Of a stretch of 64,000 bases of DNA, positions 27,801 through 37,985 are shown piece by piece. Source of the DNA: Serinicoccus profundi (GTDB lineage: Bacteria > Actinomycetota > Actinomycetes > Actinomycetales > Dermatophilaceae). The stretch's first letter is position 1. Every line of letters starts with the position of its first letter. The notes under the pieces are model-generated. The model saw only the letters and a list, made by a program, of their open reading frames with translations, had not been told where the DNA came from and searched no databases. A program made the position numbers and the translations under genes. The stretch spans positions 2,232,001 to 2,296,000 of the forward strand of contig NZ_CP042862.1 in assembly GCF_008001015.1 (NCBI RefSeq). The letters run 5' to 3'.

Positions 27801-27954
27801 GTCGTCCTGGTCGGCGACCCAGCTCCGGCGTCGTCCTGATCAGTCACCCCGGCCCGTCGTCGTCCTGGTCGTCCACCCCGGCTTCGTCGTCGTCCTGGTC
27901 GGCCATCTCGGCCCGGTCCGGGCCGGTCCGGGCCGGTCCGGGCCGGTCCGGGCC
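27801..27954. repeat. intergenic tandem repeats between lhr and the ABC-F gene
   Basis: Four units of about 29-30 bp, each opening GTCGTCCTGG (or -GA), start at 27801, 27830, 27859 and 27889. They run into four 10-bp units GGCCGGTCCG (about 27912-27954). These fill most of the 324 bp between the lhr stop and the ABC-F start; the rest is the ABC-F promoter and leader. Confidence 0.75.
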
Positions 27955-27995
27955 GACCGCCCGGAAAGGCAGGTGACCGGCGGTGACCACCCTGC

Positions 27996-28001
27996 TAGCG
28001 T
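27996..28001 (+). promoter_or_regulatory. -10 element of the ABC-F gene
   Basis: TAGCGT seven bases before an ATG at 28009 that opens a four-codon ORF; the ABC-F ATG is 88 bases further on, so the gene has a leader. Confidence 0.5.
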
Positions 28002-28008
28002 GCGCCCC

Positions 28009-28023
28009 ATGTGGATCTCCTGA
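28009..28023 (+). other. possible four-codon leader ORF (MWIS) before the ABC-F gene
   Basis: ATG TGG ATC TCC TGA sits exactly where the TAGCGT promoter would start transcription. Short leader ORFs control several antibiotic-resistance ABC-F genes by attenuation. Whether this one is translated is unknown. Confidence 0.3.
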
Positions 28024-28096
28024 CGCCCCGCCTCCCGATGCCGCCGTGTGCGTCCCGCCCGTCAGTCCCCCTCGCCAGGAGTTCGAGATCCCCGCC

Positions 28097-29844
<1,748 letters not shown>

Positions 29845-29848
<4 letters not shown>

Positions 29849-30903
29849 CCCCTCCGCCGGTGACCCGCCGCACCGGGCTCAACCGCACTCTGCTCCTCGA
29901 CGAGCGGCAGCCGTGGCACGGTCGGCCGGCCGGGCGGGTCCTCGGCGCCGTCGGCCTCGCCGAGCGGGTGCAGGTCCACCACCCCTCGCCTCGCCCGGTC
30001 GAGCAGCCGCTCGCCGCCCTGGACGCTGCGCTGCGCGACGAGGAGCCGTGGGCGCAGGAGGTCGCGGCGGAGTGGATCGCCGGACTGACCCGACTGCTGC
30101 GCACGCTCACCCGTCCCAACGACGCCGACCGACGGGCCCGGGAGGAGTGGGACGCCGCAGAATGGGATCGCTGGGCTGCGGTGCGCCGGTTCGTCCTCGG
30201 CGGTGGGGTGGTCGCTGGGGCGCTCGGGCAGCAGGCCCTGGCCGATCCCGACCTGCGTGCCCTGCCCGCCGAGCTCCTCATCGCCGCAGACCCAGCGATC
30301 GCCCCGCTGACCGGTCTGGTCGCGGCGGCGCCCGTCACCGGCGACCTGCTCGTCCTCGACCTCGGCCACTCGGCCGTCAAGGCGGCGACGTGGACCGCTC
30401 GCACCGGCACGCTCGGCCCGGTGCATCGGACCGGCGTGCCGTGGACGCCGTGGGACGTGGGCACCTGGCCGGCGCCGGAGCGTCTCCTGGCGCTCGTCGT
30501 CGAGGCGACCCGACAGGTGACCAGCCGAGGGGAGACCGGCAGACGGGTGACCGGCCGGAGTGCACCGGAGGCGGTGGCCGAGGCGGGCGACGACCGATGT
30601 GGGCCGAGGCGACCCGCAGCGTCGACGCGGGGCGTGGCCGAGCTGGAGGTCCGGGTCTCGCTCGCCAACTACGTCGTCGACGGGGTGCTGGACGACGACC
30701 AGACCTACGGCACCCTCGGCCGGCTGGGCCCGGACCCGACAGCCCTGCTCGGCGCGGCCCTGACCGCAGGCCTGGACCGGCCGGTGCGCGTGAGCGAGCT
30801 GGTCAACGACGGTCAGGCGGCGGCGCTGGCCTGGACCGACCAGCCTCCGACGGCCGTCCTGAGCGTCGGCACCTCGCTCGGCCTAGGCTTTCCCCGTGCC
30901 TGA
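29845..30903 (+). CDS. uncharacterised actin-fold (ROK/BadF-like) protein
   Basis: A 352-residue protein starting by GTGA overlap with the ABC-F stop. The region from about residue 165 shows LLVLDLGHSAVKAATW, the phosphate-1 loop pattern of the sugar-kinase/hsp70/actin superfamily (D-x-G-x-x-x-x-K), and later VNDGQAAALAWTD and VLSVGTSLGLGFP, which match the catalytic-Asp and adenosine-loop regions. A non-conserved stretch near residues 220-260 is Arg/Ala-rich. It may be a sugar kinase or a catalytically changed relative. I do not recognise the specific family. Its last codons contain the promoter and GTG of nei. Confidence 0.6.
30884..30889 (+). promoter_or_regulatory. -10 element of nei inside the upstream gene
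   Basis: TAGGCT six bases before the GTG at 30896. Confidence 0.6.
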
Positions 30904-31753
30904 GGGAGACGCGGTCTGGCGGACCGCCCGCCGTCTGCACCAGGGCCTGGCCGGTCAGGTGCTGGTGGGCTCCGACCTGCGGGTCCCCGCGCACGCCACG
31001 GCCGACCTCTCCGGGCGACGCACGCTCGAGGTGGTCCCCCGCGGCAAGCACCTCCTGCACCGGATCGAGGGCGACCTCTCCCTGCACAGCCACCTGCGGA
31101 TGGAGGGGTCCTGGCGGGTGCACCCGGTGGCGCGGCGGCACCCGCTGGGGCGACGGCATACCGTCCGGGCCCTGGTGTGGACCGACGAACGGGTGGCGGT
31201 CGGCGACTCGCTCGGGATGCTCGACCTCGTCCGCACCAGCCAGGAAGACCGCGTCGTCGGTCATCTCGGGCCGGACCTGCTCGACCCGGGGTATGACGCC
31301 GACGTCGCCCTGGCGAACGTGCGCTCCGACCCGGCCCGCACCATCACCGAGGCCTGCCTGGACCAGCGCAACGTCGCGGGCATGGGCACGATCTTCACCG
31401 CGGAGCCGCTCTTCCTGCTGCGGATCAACCCCTGGACCCCCGTCGGGAAGCTCACCGAGGAGCAGGTCAGCGAGCTGCTCACCCTGGCGCGACGCCTGCT
31501 CGTCCTCAGCTGCCGGGCCGGTCGGACCACGATCACCGGGCGCGGCGACGTCAACGACGACGACGCGTGGGTGCACGGACGGATGGGCCTGCCGTGCAAG
31601 AGGTGCGGGACGACGATCCGGCTCGCGCCCATCGGCGTGCAGCCCCAGCAGCGGGTGATGTTCTCCTGCCCCGGCTGCCAGGGAGGGCGGGCGCCCACGG
31701 ACGACGGTCGGCCCCAGTCTCCGCTGGGTCACGGGCGACGCCCGACCTACTGA
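30896..31753 (+). CDS. nei: endonuclease VIII-like DNA glycosylase/AP lyase
   Basis: Removes oxidised pyrimidines. The chain begins (GTG)PEGD, giving the catalytic N-terminal Pro and the adjacent Glu needed by Fpg/Nei enzymes; this fixes the GTG at 30896 as the start. PRGKHLLHRIEGDLSLHSHL contains the conserved Lys of the beta-hairpin, and QRNVAGMGTIFTAEPLFL is the helix-two-turn-helix. A C-terminal zinc finger CKRCGTTIRL...FSCPGCQ (two CxxC pairs) is present. Length 285 residues, normal for Nei2. It is near lhr, as in many actinobacteria, and its own -10 lies inside the preceding gene. Confidence 0.93.
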   Translation: MPEGDAVWRTARRLHQGLAGQVLVGSDLRVPAHATADLSGRRTLEVVPRGKHLLHRIEGDLSLHSHLRMEGSWRVHPVARRHPLGRRHTVRALVWTDERVAVGDSLGMLDLVRTSQEDRVVGHLGPDLLDPGYDADVALANVRSDPARTITEACLDQRNVAGMGTIFTAEPLFLLRINPWTPVGKLTEEQVSELLTLARRLLVLSCRAGRTTITGRGDVNDDDAWVHGRMGLPCKRCGTTIRLAPIGVQPQQRVMFSCPGCQGGRAPTDDGRPQSPLGHGRRPTY

Positions 31754-31780
31754 TGTCACGTCCTTCAGGCGGCCGGTGTC
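31754..31780 (+). promoter_or_regulatory. ECF41-type promoter
   Basis: TGTCACG (31754-31760), a 16-base spacer and TGTC (31777-31780). The published ECF41 target consensus is TGTCACA-N16-CGTC. It lies right behind the nei stop codon and ahead of the decarboxylase-sigma operon, as expected for autoregulation. Confidence 0.65.
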
Positions 31781-31813
31781 TCCATGTCGACACCGATCCA
31801 CGAGGAGGACACC

Positions 31814-32434
31814 ATGACGTCCCTGCGCATCACCCCCGCCCGGCTGGACGGCCCGCTGGGCCGCCTGGTCACCACCCTGACCACGCGCTTCTTCGGAGCG
31901 GTCCCCGACCCGGCCCGGGCGCTGTGGCACCACCCGCGCGTGCTCCTCACCGACCTGGTCTTCGAGGGCCTGCTCTCGCGCTGGTCGGCCCTGGACCCGC
32001 ACCTCAAGACGTATGCCGTCCTCGCGAGCGCGGGCCGCATCGGCTGCTCCTGGTGCCTCGACTTCGGCTACCACGGCGCGCAGGTCGCCGGTCTGGACCT
32101 GGCCAAGGTCAGCCAGGTGCCGAGGTGGCGGGACAGCGAGGTCTTCACCGCGCTGGAGCGTGACGTCATGGACTACGCCGAGGCGATGACCGCCGACCCG
32201 CCCGAGGTGACCGACGAGCAGGTTCACCGGCTGGAGGCGGCCCTCGGCCCCACGGCACTGGTGGAACTGACGATGATGGTGGGCGTGGAGAACCTGCGAT
32301 CCCGGGTGAACGCGGCGCTCGGCCTGAGCAGCCAGGGCTTCAGCGACCGGTGCCCGGTGCCGTTGGCAGGCATGGCGGAGACCGGGGGCCCGAGCGCGAC
32401 AAGACCTGCTGACACGAACGCAGACCATGGGTGA
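31814..32434 (+). CDS. carboxymuconolactone decarboxylase (AhpD-like) family protein
   Basis: The 206-residue protein has the CMD helical fold with the AhpD-like redox pair in AGRIGCSWCLDFGYH (CxxC) and the later ALGPTALVELTMMVGVENLRSR. Such proteins are peroxidase/redox enzymes acting with small thiols; CMD proteins are standard partners of ECF41 sigma factors. The ATG at 31814 is preferred over 31784 because GAGGAGG (31802-31808) precedes it properly. Its end overlaps the sigma gene by eight bases. The promoter is the ECF41-type site at 31754-31780. Confidence 0.88.
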   Translation: MTSLRITPARLDGPLGRLVTTLTTRFFGAVPDPARALWHHPRVLLTDLVFEGLLSRWSALDPHLKTYAVLASAGRIGCSWCLDFGYHGAQVAGLDLAKVSQVPRWRDSEVFTALERDVMDYAEAMTADPPEVTDEQVHRLEAALGPTALVELTMMVGVENLRSRVNAALGLSSQGFSDRCPVPLAGMAETGGPSATRPADTNADHG

Positions 32435-33326
32435 GGAACCGGCGAGCTCGCCGACGGACACCTTTATCCGGCACCGACCGCTGCTCTTCACGGTCGCCTA
32501 CGAGATGCTCGGGTCCGTCGTGGACGCCGAGGACGTGCTGCAGGAGGTGTGGCTGCGGTGGGACGCCGCGGACCGCTCAGACGTGCTCGACCCGCGTGCC
32601 TACCTCGTCCGGATCACCACCAGGCTGGCCCTCAACCGGCTGCGGACCCTGGCCCGGCGCCGCGAGGACTACGTCGGCACGTGGCTGCCGGAGCCGTTCC
32701 TCACCACTCCGGACGTCGCCGACGACGTCACGCTCGCCGACTCGGTGTCGACCGCCGTCCAGCTCGTGCTGCTCACCCTCACCGACATCGAGCGCGCGGT
32801 CTTCGTGCTGCGCGAGGTCTTCGCCCTGCCGTATGCCGAGATCGCCGCAGCGATCGACCGCACGCCGGAGGCGACCCGGCAGATCGCCCACCGGGCGCGC
32901 AGCCACGTGCAGGCCCGGCGACCGCGGGGTCAGGTCGACTCAGCCGAACAGCACCGCGTCGTGGAGGTGTTCCGGACGGCGACGGCGACCGGCGACCTGC
33001 AGCAGCTGATGGATGTCCTGGCCCCCGACGTCGTCCTGCTCAGCGACGGCGGGGGCGCGGTCAGCGCGGCGCTGCGGCCCATCCATGGGGTGGAGAAGGT
33101 CCTGCGATTCCTCACCGGGGTCTACCGCGAGGACCTCACCGTCGAACGCGCGCTCGTGGGCGGCTCCCCGGCGATGGTCATCCGGCTGGGTGGCCGGGTC
33201 GACAGCGTCGCCACCGCACTGGTCGAGGGCGGAGTGGTGACGACGATCTACGTCGTGCGCAACCCTGCCAAGCTGTCCCACGTCTCCCAGGAGGTGCCAC
33301 TGACCAGAGGCCTGTCTGCGACCTAG
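32427..33326 (+). CDS. ECF41-family RNA polymerase sigma factor with SnoaL-like C-terminal domain
   Basis: A 299-residue extracytoplasmic-function sigma factor. Region 2 (FTVAYEMLGSVVDAEDVLQEVW) and region 4 (LREVFALPYAEIAAAIDRTP) flank the ECF41-typical linker motif WLPEP at residues 86-90. The fused SnoaL-like domain from about 175 to the end carries DGGG (207-210) and NPAKL (279-283), the other two hallmark motifs. The fused domain regulates the sigma factor in place of an anti-sigma protein. It is cotranscribed with the CMD gene, probably from its own ECF41 promoter. Its TAG stop shares CTAG with the stop of the convergent gene. Confidence 0.95.
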   Translation: MGEEPASSPTDTFIRHRPLLFTVAYEMLGSVVDAEDVLQEVWLRWDAADRSDVLDPRAYLVRITTRLALNRLRTLARRREDYVGTWLPEPFLTTPDVADDVTLADSVSTAVQLVLLTLTDIERAVFVLREVFALPYAEIAAAIDRTPEATRQIAHRARSHVQARRPRGQVDSAEQHRVVEVFRTATATGDLQQLMDVLAPDVVLLSDGGGAVSAALRPIHGVEKVLRFLTGVYREDLTVERALVGGSPAMVIRLGGRVDSVATALVEGGVVTTIYVVRNPAKLSHVSQEVPLTRGLSAT

Positions 33327-34723
33327 TCGCGTCGCCCACCTGGCAGGAGGCTGCGGACCCGGTCGCGACACCGGCGTAGGCGCGCCCGGGCCTCCCTCCT
33401 GGCTCGCCCGGTGACGCGCGGCCACCGCTCCTGGGGAGGGTGGGCGTCCAGCCACGCGGCGAGCGCCTGCTGTGCCGCGGCGCGGTCGACGGAACGCACG
33501 TCGTAGTCGCGCACCGCCTGCTCCTCCGCGGCACTCATTGGGGGCGCGACCCGGTGCAGGCGGTCGGCGATCTCGGCGCGGTAGGGCTCCGGCACCAGCT
33601 CGAGGGCGGGCTCGTAGGAGCGGTCGAGCCACGGCAACGGATCGGGGCCGACCTTGTCCGCCACCAGGCGCAGGAGCGCGCTGTCGCCTCCCGCCGCGAG
33701 GTAGGCGTGGGTGGTGTGGGCGATGACCGGCTCCACCTTGACCGGGTCGGCGAGGAGGTGCCCCCGGGGCTCGGCCCCGCGCCACTGCCGCTCCAGCACG
33801 TGCGCGGAGGGCCACCGGCCGGTGACGGCGCCGGCCAGCAGCGTCTTGCGGGCGCACTTCGCGCAGCGTCCGCACGGCGCGCCGAGACGCGGCCCGCGTA
33901 CGCACGACTGGGCTGCCGCGCCGAGCGCGTGCGTCTGCACGATCCGGCTGGTCACGACCTCGGAGACGCCGGCGATCGGCACGCACACGGGGAGCCCCAC
34001 GGCCGCGAAGACGTCGCCCCACTCCCCGATGAAGGGAGAGTCGGCGAGGTCGCGGTAGTAGCCGCGCTGCAGCCGGTAGGTCGCCTCGAGCGGGGCACCC
34101 CAGGCGATGGCGTCGAGCCGGTCCCGGTCGGCGTGGAGCAGCAGCGGCACGGCGGTGGTGAAGTCGTGCGGGAACCCCATGACGTCGCGGAGGTACTCGA
34201 CGTCGCTGCGCACCACCTCGACCTGCCGCCCGTGCCGGCGCACGACCTCGCAGGACTGCTGCGCCGCTCGGGTGTCGAACATCGTGGCCCGCCGCTCCCC
34301 CGCCGGAGCCCGACGCCGGAGGTGGTAGGAGCGGGTCGCCTCCGGCATGACGGCGAGCGCGGCGACGCTGTCGGTGCCGCCGCTGAAGCACAGCCCGGGG
34401 GCACCCGGCTCAGGTCGGGCCCGCGGCGCCAGATCGGGATCCACGGACGCCAGGCGCAGCCCCGGCCCGGACCGCAGCGCCGTGGCCAGTGCTTCGCTTC
34501 CCGCCACCGAGGTGACGACGGGTGTCTGCCGGCGGATCCACGGTCGGGCGCAGAGGATGGCCGACAGGACGAGCAGGTCGGGGTGCAGCGAACGCGGGGC
34601 GACGGAGACCTCGAAAGACGCGGTATGCCGTGCCAGCCCACCCTTGCGGGTGTCGGGCTCGCCCTCGCCGGGCGTGAGGCCGATGAGGACCCGACCCGGC
34701 TCGTGTCGGAGGTCGAGGTGCAT
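33323..34723 (-). CDS. PP-loop ATP pyrophosphatase-like protein with Cys motif
   Basis: A 466-residue soluble protein. Near residue 113 stands LCFSGGTDSVAAL, the SGGxDS loop of N-type ATP pyrophosphatases that adenylate a carbonyl group (as in tRNA-modifying, 7-cyano-7-deazaguanine and amidotransferase enzymes). Farther on is CGRCAKCARK, a CxxCxxC motif that may bind zinc or iron-sulfur. The first 90 residues look like an adaptor domain, and the last 50 are very Arg-rich. It may match DUF6395, but I am not sure. It lies 24 bp behind clgR in the same direction, so it is likely the last gene of the rimO-pgsA-cinA-clgR operon. Substrate unknown. Confidence 0.65.
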   Translation of the reverse strand: MHLDLRHEPGRVLIGLTPGEGEPDTRKGGLARHTASFEVSVAPRSLHPDLLVLSAILCARPWIRRQTPVVTSVAGSEALATALRSGPGLRLASVDPDLAPRARPEPGAPGLCFSGGTDSVAALAVMPEATRSYHLRRRAPAGERRATMFDTRAAQQSCEVVRRHGRQVEVVRSDVEYLRDVMGFPHDFTTAVPLLLHADRDRLDAIAWGAPLEATYRLQRGYYRDLADSPFIGEWGDVFAAVGLPVCVPIAGVSEVVTSRIVQTHALGAAAQSCVRGPRLGAPCGRCAKCARKTLLAGAVTGRWPSAHVLERQWRGAEPRGHLLADPVKVEPVIAHTTHAYLAAGGDSALLRLVADKVGPDPLPWLDRSYEPALELVPEPYRAEIADRLHRVAPPMSAAEEQAVRDYDVRSVDRAAAQQALAAWLDAHPPQERWPRVTGRARREARARLRRCRDRVRSLLPGGRRD

Positions 34724-34747
34724 CGGACGTCGCGGGCCGCCGGCGGC

Positions 34748-35089
34748 TCAGGCTGCGGACACGACCGACTCGCGGCGCGCGACGCGGCGGGAGTCGATCG
34801 GCTTGGCCAGGCCCTCGGTGAGCACCGTGGTCATCGTGGTCTCAGCGGCCTCGGTGAGGCTGACCCGGTCGGCGACCGTCGACAGCATCTGCGACAGGGG
34901 CACGTCCAGCGCCTTGCAGATCGAGGCCAGCAGCTCAGAGCTGGCCTCCTTCTCCCCGCGCTCGATCTCCGAGAGGTAGCCCAGCGAGCAGGACGCCGAG
35001 GCACTCACCTCGCGCAGGGTCCGACCCTGCGTCTGGCGGGTCTCCCGGAGGGCGTCCCCGAGCTCGCGTCTCAGCAGCACCATGGTCAT
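34748..35089 (-). CDS. clgR: transcriptional regulator ClgR
   Basis: A 113-residue XRE-type helix-turn-helix protein. [42 protein letters not shown] is matched in pieces by ClgR/PopR proteins (short blocks [11 protein letters not shown] and [17 protein letters not shown]), which activate clpP, clpC and other proteolysis and stress genes in actinobacteria. The C-terminus ends SAA; a nonpolar Ala-Ala end is the known ClpP degradation tag of ClgR, so the protein is likely short-lived. It overlaps the cinA stop by four bases (ATGA). Confidence 0.93.
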   Translation of the reverse strand: MTMVLLRRELGDALRETRQTQGRTLREVSASASCSLGYLSEIERGEKEASSELLASICKALDVPLSQMLSTVADRVSLTEAAETTMTTVLTEGLAKPIDSRRVARRESVVSAA

Positions 35090-35703
35090 CCCTCCTCGTC
35101 TCTCGCCGTCTCGGTCGTGCGTCGTGCGGCGCCACCGACCCGTGCGGACCGGGTGGGTCGCGGGGGTGCCGGTACGGCACCTGATGTCTCTACCGTACCT
35201 CCCTCGCCCGACACACCCTGCCCCAGGCAGTCACGCAGCAGCTCGAGCGCGGCCTTCACCGTGTCCTTCCTGATCTGGTCACGATCGCCATGGAGGGTCA
35301 ACATCTGATGGGCCTGCACGTGTTCCCGGCGCGCGACGGCGAGGTGCACGGTGCCCACCGGCTTGCCCTCGCTGGGGTCCGGGCCCGCGACCCCGGTGGT
35401 CGAGACGCACCAGTCGGCGCCCAGGACCCCGGCTCCCCCGACCGCCATCGCCTCCGCGCACTCCCGCGAGACCGCACCGTGCGCGTCGAGCACCTCGCGG
35501 GCGACCCCGAGCACCCGCTCCTTGACGGGGACGGCATACGCCACCACCGCACCACGGACGGTTGCGCTCGCCCCGGGGACCCCGGTCAGCGCCCCGCAGA
35601 GGAGCCCACCGGTCAGCGACTCAGCCGTCGCCACGGACTCCCCACGTGCGACGAGCCCCCGCACGAGCGCGGCGGCGACGTCCTCACCCGACCCGCCGGT
35701 CAC
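35086..35703 (-). CDS. cinA: CinA-family nicotinamide-nucleotide amidase
   Basis: The 205-residue protein is the stand-alone C-terminal CinA domain (PncC), which deamidates nicotinamide mononucleotide in NAD salvage. Signature blocks are [30 protein letters not shown]-like [18 protein letters not shown], and [19 protein letters not shown]. The last ~35 residues after LRDCLG are a Pro/Thr/Arg-rich tail. The N-terminal COG1058 domain found in longer CinA proteins is absent, as usual in actinobacteria. GTG start overlaps the pgsA stop by four bases. Confidence 0.93.
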   Translation of the reverse strand: MTGGSGEDVAAALVRGLVARGESVATAESLTGGLLCGALTGVPGASATVRGAVVAYAVPVKERVLGVAREVLDAHGAVSRECAEAMAVGGAGVLGADWCVSTTGVAGPDPSEGKPVGTVHLAVARREHVQAHQMLTLHGDRDQIRKDTVKAALELLRDCLGQGVSGEGGTVETSGAVPAPPRPTRSARVGGAARRTTETARDEEG

Positions 35704-36320
35704 GATCCCGCGGTGGTGGACCGGCCGGCCGGGGCGAACGCCTGCCGGACGTAGTCGACCCCCGTCACGACGGTGACGAACGTGGCGACATACATGACCC
35801 AGACCCCGAGGTCGTCGAACCAGCCGCCGAGCGGCGCGATGACCATGGAGATGCCGACCGCCTGCAGCACCGTCTTGAGCTTGCCACCCTTGCTCGCGGG
35901 GATGACGCCGCGCCGGATGACGACGAAGCGCATGAGGGTGATGCCGATCTCGCGCACGAGGATGACGACCGTCACCCACCAGGGCAGCAACGAGAGCAAC
36001 GACAGCCCGATGAGCGCCGTCCCGATGAGGGCCTTGTCGGCGATGGGGTCCATGAGCTTGCCGAAGGAGGTGATGAGGCCGTGCTTGCGGGCCAGGTGCC
36101 CGTCGACCCAGTCGGTGGCGATCGCGACGAGGAAGAGCGCCAGGGCCCACCAGCGCAGCGCCACGTCGTCGCCCCCGTCGGCCAGCAGCAGCCAGCCGAA
36201 GAACGGCACGAGCGCGATCCGCAGCACGGTGAGGGCGTTGGGGAGGTTCCACGCCGACACCCGATCCGGGACCGCCGCCGTCGCGAGGTCAGGGCCGTCG
36301 GGGTCGTGCGGGCCGATCAT
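35700..36320 (-). CDS. pgsA: CDP-diacylglycerol-glycerol-3-phosphate 3-phosphatidyltransferase
   Basis: Makes phosphatidylglycerol phosphate, the precursor of phosphatidylglycerol and cardiolipin. The CDP-alcohol phosphotransferase motif D-x2-DG-x2-AR-x8-G-x3-D-x3-D is complete in [10 protein letters not shown] followed by [17 protein letters not shown]. About six membrane helices are present in 206 residues, with [17 protein letters not shown] at the start as in PgsA proteins. The ATG at 36320 overlaps the rimO stop by four bases and is preferred over the longer frame to 36359. Confidence 0.94.
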   Translation of the reverse strand: MIGPHDPDGPDLATAAVPDRVSAWNLPNALTVLRIALVPFFGWLLLADGGDDVALRWWALALFLVAIATDWVDGHLARKHGLITSFGKLMDPIADKALIGTALIGLSLLSLLPWWVTVVILVREIGITLMRFVVIRRGVIPASKGGKLKTVLQAVGISMVIAPLGGWFDDLGVWVMYVATFVTVVTGVDYVRQAFAPAGRSTTAGS

Positions 36321-37831
36321 CGTGGGGAGTCCTCGCTGCCGGGAGAGACGATGGGACATGCCACCAGATCCACACCCTCGGTGTCCACCACCCGCGCCGT
36401 GACGATCGTGCCCGGCGTGAGCGAGGGCATACCTCCCTGCTCGTCGACGAGGTAGGTCACGCCGTCGACGTCCGGGCCCTGCTGCCCGGCGCGGCCGACC
36501 AGGCGCGGCTCGTCGTCGGGGTCGTCGCCCTCGACCGACTCGACGAGCACCTCCACCGTGCTCCCGATCCGCTCGGCGGCGCGCTGGGCGGTGAGCTCCT
36601 CGACCAGGGCCCCGACCTGCTCCACCCGCTCGCGGATGACGTCCTCGTCGATCTTGTCGGCATACCCCTCGGCCTCGGTGCCGTCCTCGTCGGAGTAGCC
36701 GAAGACCCCCACGACGTCGAGCCGTGCCTCGCTGAGGAAGTCGGTCAGCTCGGCCAGATCCTCCTCGGTCTCCCCCGGGAAGCCGACGATGACGTTGGTG
36801 CGGATGCCGGCCTCGGGCACCCGGGCCCGGACCTGCTCAAGCAGCCCGAGGAAGGACTCGCGGTCGCCGAAGCGGCGCATCCGCCGCAGCAGGGGGCCGG
36901 AGGCGTGCTGGAAGGAGATGTCGAAGTAGGGCACCACGCCGGGCGTCCTCGCCATCGCGTCCAGCAGGTCAGGGCGGATCTCCGCGGGCTGGAGGTAGGA
37001 CACCCGCACGCGCTCGATCCCCGGCACCTCGGTCAGCTCGGGCAGCAGCGCATCGACCAGGCGCAGGTCACCGAGGTCCTTGCCGTAGGACGTGGTGTTC
37101 TCGCTCACGAGGAAGACCTCCTTGACGCCCCGCTCCCCCAGCCAGGTCGCCTCGGCGAGGATCTCCTCCGGCGTCCGCGAGACGAAGGCACCGCGGAACA
37201 TCGGGATCGCGCAGAACGCGCAGCGTCGATCGCAGCCGGAGGCGATCTTCAACGGCGCCCACGGGCGGCCGTCCAGCCGGGCGCGCACGACCCGGGGGCC
37301 GGTGGCGGGGGCGACCTGCTCGAGCGGGACCTCGTCCTTCGGTGCGGCGCTCGGCTGCTGGTGCCCGGGCAGCGCCACCCCTGTGCTGGAGGTATGCCGT
37401 GCGCTCGGTGAGATCGGCAGCAGCCGCCGGCGGTCGGACGGCACGTGCGAGGGCACCGACTGGCCGGAGAGGATGGTGCGCAGGCGCTGGGACATGTCGC
37501 CGTAGGAGTCGAAGCCCAGGACGGCGTCGGCCTCGGGCAGCTCCGCGGCCAGCTGCTCGCCGTAGCGCTCGGCCATGCACCCGACGGCGACGACCTTCTG
37601 GGTGCGACCGGTGCGCTTGAGCTCGTTGGCCTCGAGGAGCGCGTCGATCGAGTCCTTCTTGGCCTGCTCGACGAACCCGCACGTGTTGACGACCGCCACG
37701 TCGGCGTCGCCGGCGTCCTCGACGAGGGTCCACCCCTCGGCGGCGAGGCGACCGGCCAGCTCCTCGGAGTCCACCTCGTTGCGGGTGCACCCCAGGGTGA
37801 CGACGGCGACGCTACGGGAGGCTTCAGGCAT
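36317..37831 (-). CDS. rimO: ribosomal protein S12 methylthiotransferase RimO
   Basis: Radical-SAM enzyme that methylthiolates an Asp of ribosomal protein S12. The UPF0004 domain cysteines are in [26 protein letters not shown] and VGCMAERYG; the radical-SAM motif is [11 protein letters not shown]; a TRAM domain stands at the C-terminus. RimO is told from MiaB by [10 protein letters not shown] and the Cys spacing. An insertion of about 60 Pro/Ser-rich residues between the first two domains is typical of actinobacterial RimO. The ATG at 37831 follows TAGACT at six bases; it heads the operon rimO-pgsA-cinA-clgR. Confidence 0.96.
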   Translation of the reverse strand: MPEASRSVAVVTLGCTRNEVDSEELAGRLAAEGWTLVEDAGDADVAVVNTCGFVEQAKKDSIDALLEANELKRTGRTQKVVAVGCMAERYGEQLAAELPEADAVLGFDSYGDMSQRLRTILSGQSVPSHVPSDRRRLLPISPSARHTSSTGVALPGHQQPSAAPKDEVPLEQVAPATGPRVVRARLDGRPWAPLKIASGCDRRCAFCAIPMFRGAFVSRTPEEILAEATWLGERGVKEVFLVSENTTSYGKDLGDLRLVDALLPELTEVPGIERVRVSYLQPAEIRPDLLDAMARTPGVVPYFDISFQHASGPLLRRMRRFGDRESFLGLLEQVRARVPEAGIRTNVIVGFPGETEEDLAELTDFLSEARLDVVGVFGYSDEDGTEAEGYADKIDEDVIRERVEQVGALVEELTAQRAAERIGSTVEVLVESVEGDDPDDEPRLVGRAGQQGPDVDGVTYLVDEQGGMPSLTPGTIVTARVVDTEGVDLVACPIVSPGSEDSPR

Positions 37832-37837
37832 CCCCCG

Positions 37838-37843
37838 AGTCTA
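37838..37843 (-). promoter_or_regulatory. -10 element of the rimO-pgsA-cinA-clgR operon
   Basis: TAGACT on the minus strand, six bases before the rimO ATG at 37831. Confidence 0.6.
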
Positions 37844-37907
37844 CGGCGGACCCGGGGCCCGACCTACCGGCTCGGGGTGGGGCGGGTGGTCGGCCATGAT
37901 GGGGCCC

Positions 37908-37985
37908 ATGCCGCTGACGCCCGCACCTGACGATGCCGCAGCCCACCCCTTCCATGGCGGCGGCCGCGGACGGACGCGGCCGTGA
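37908..37985 (+). CDS. possible 25-residue ORF coupled to the dipeptidase
   Basis: ATG at 37908 begins [19 protein letters not shown] and ends at TGA 37983-37985, overlapping the dipeptidase GTG by four bases in the way of real operon neighbours. CATGAT seven bases upstream is only a poor -10. It may be a leader that delivers ribosomes to the dipeptidase start, or a chance ORF. Confidence 0.3.
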   Translation: MPLTPAPDDAAAHPFHGGGRGRTRP

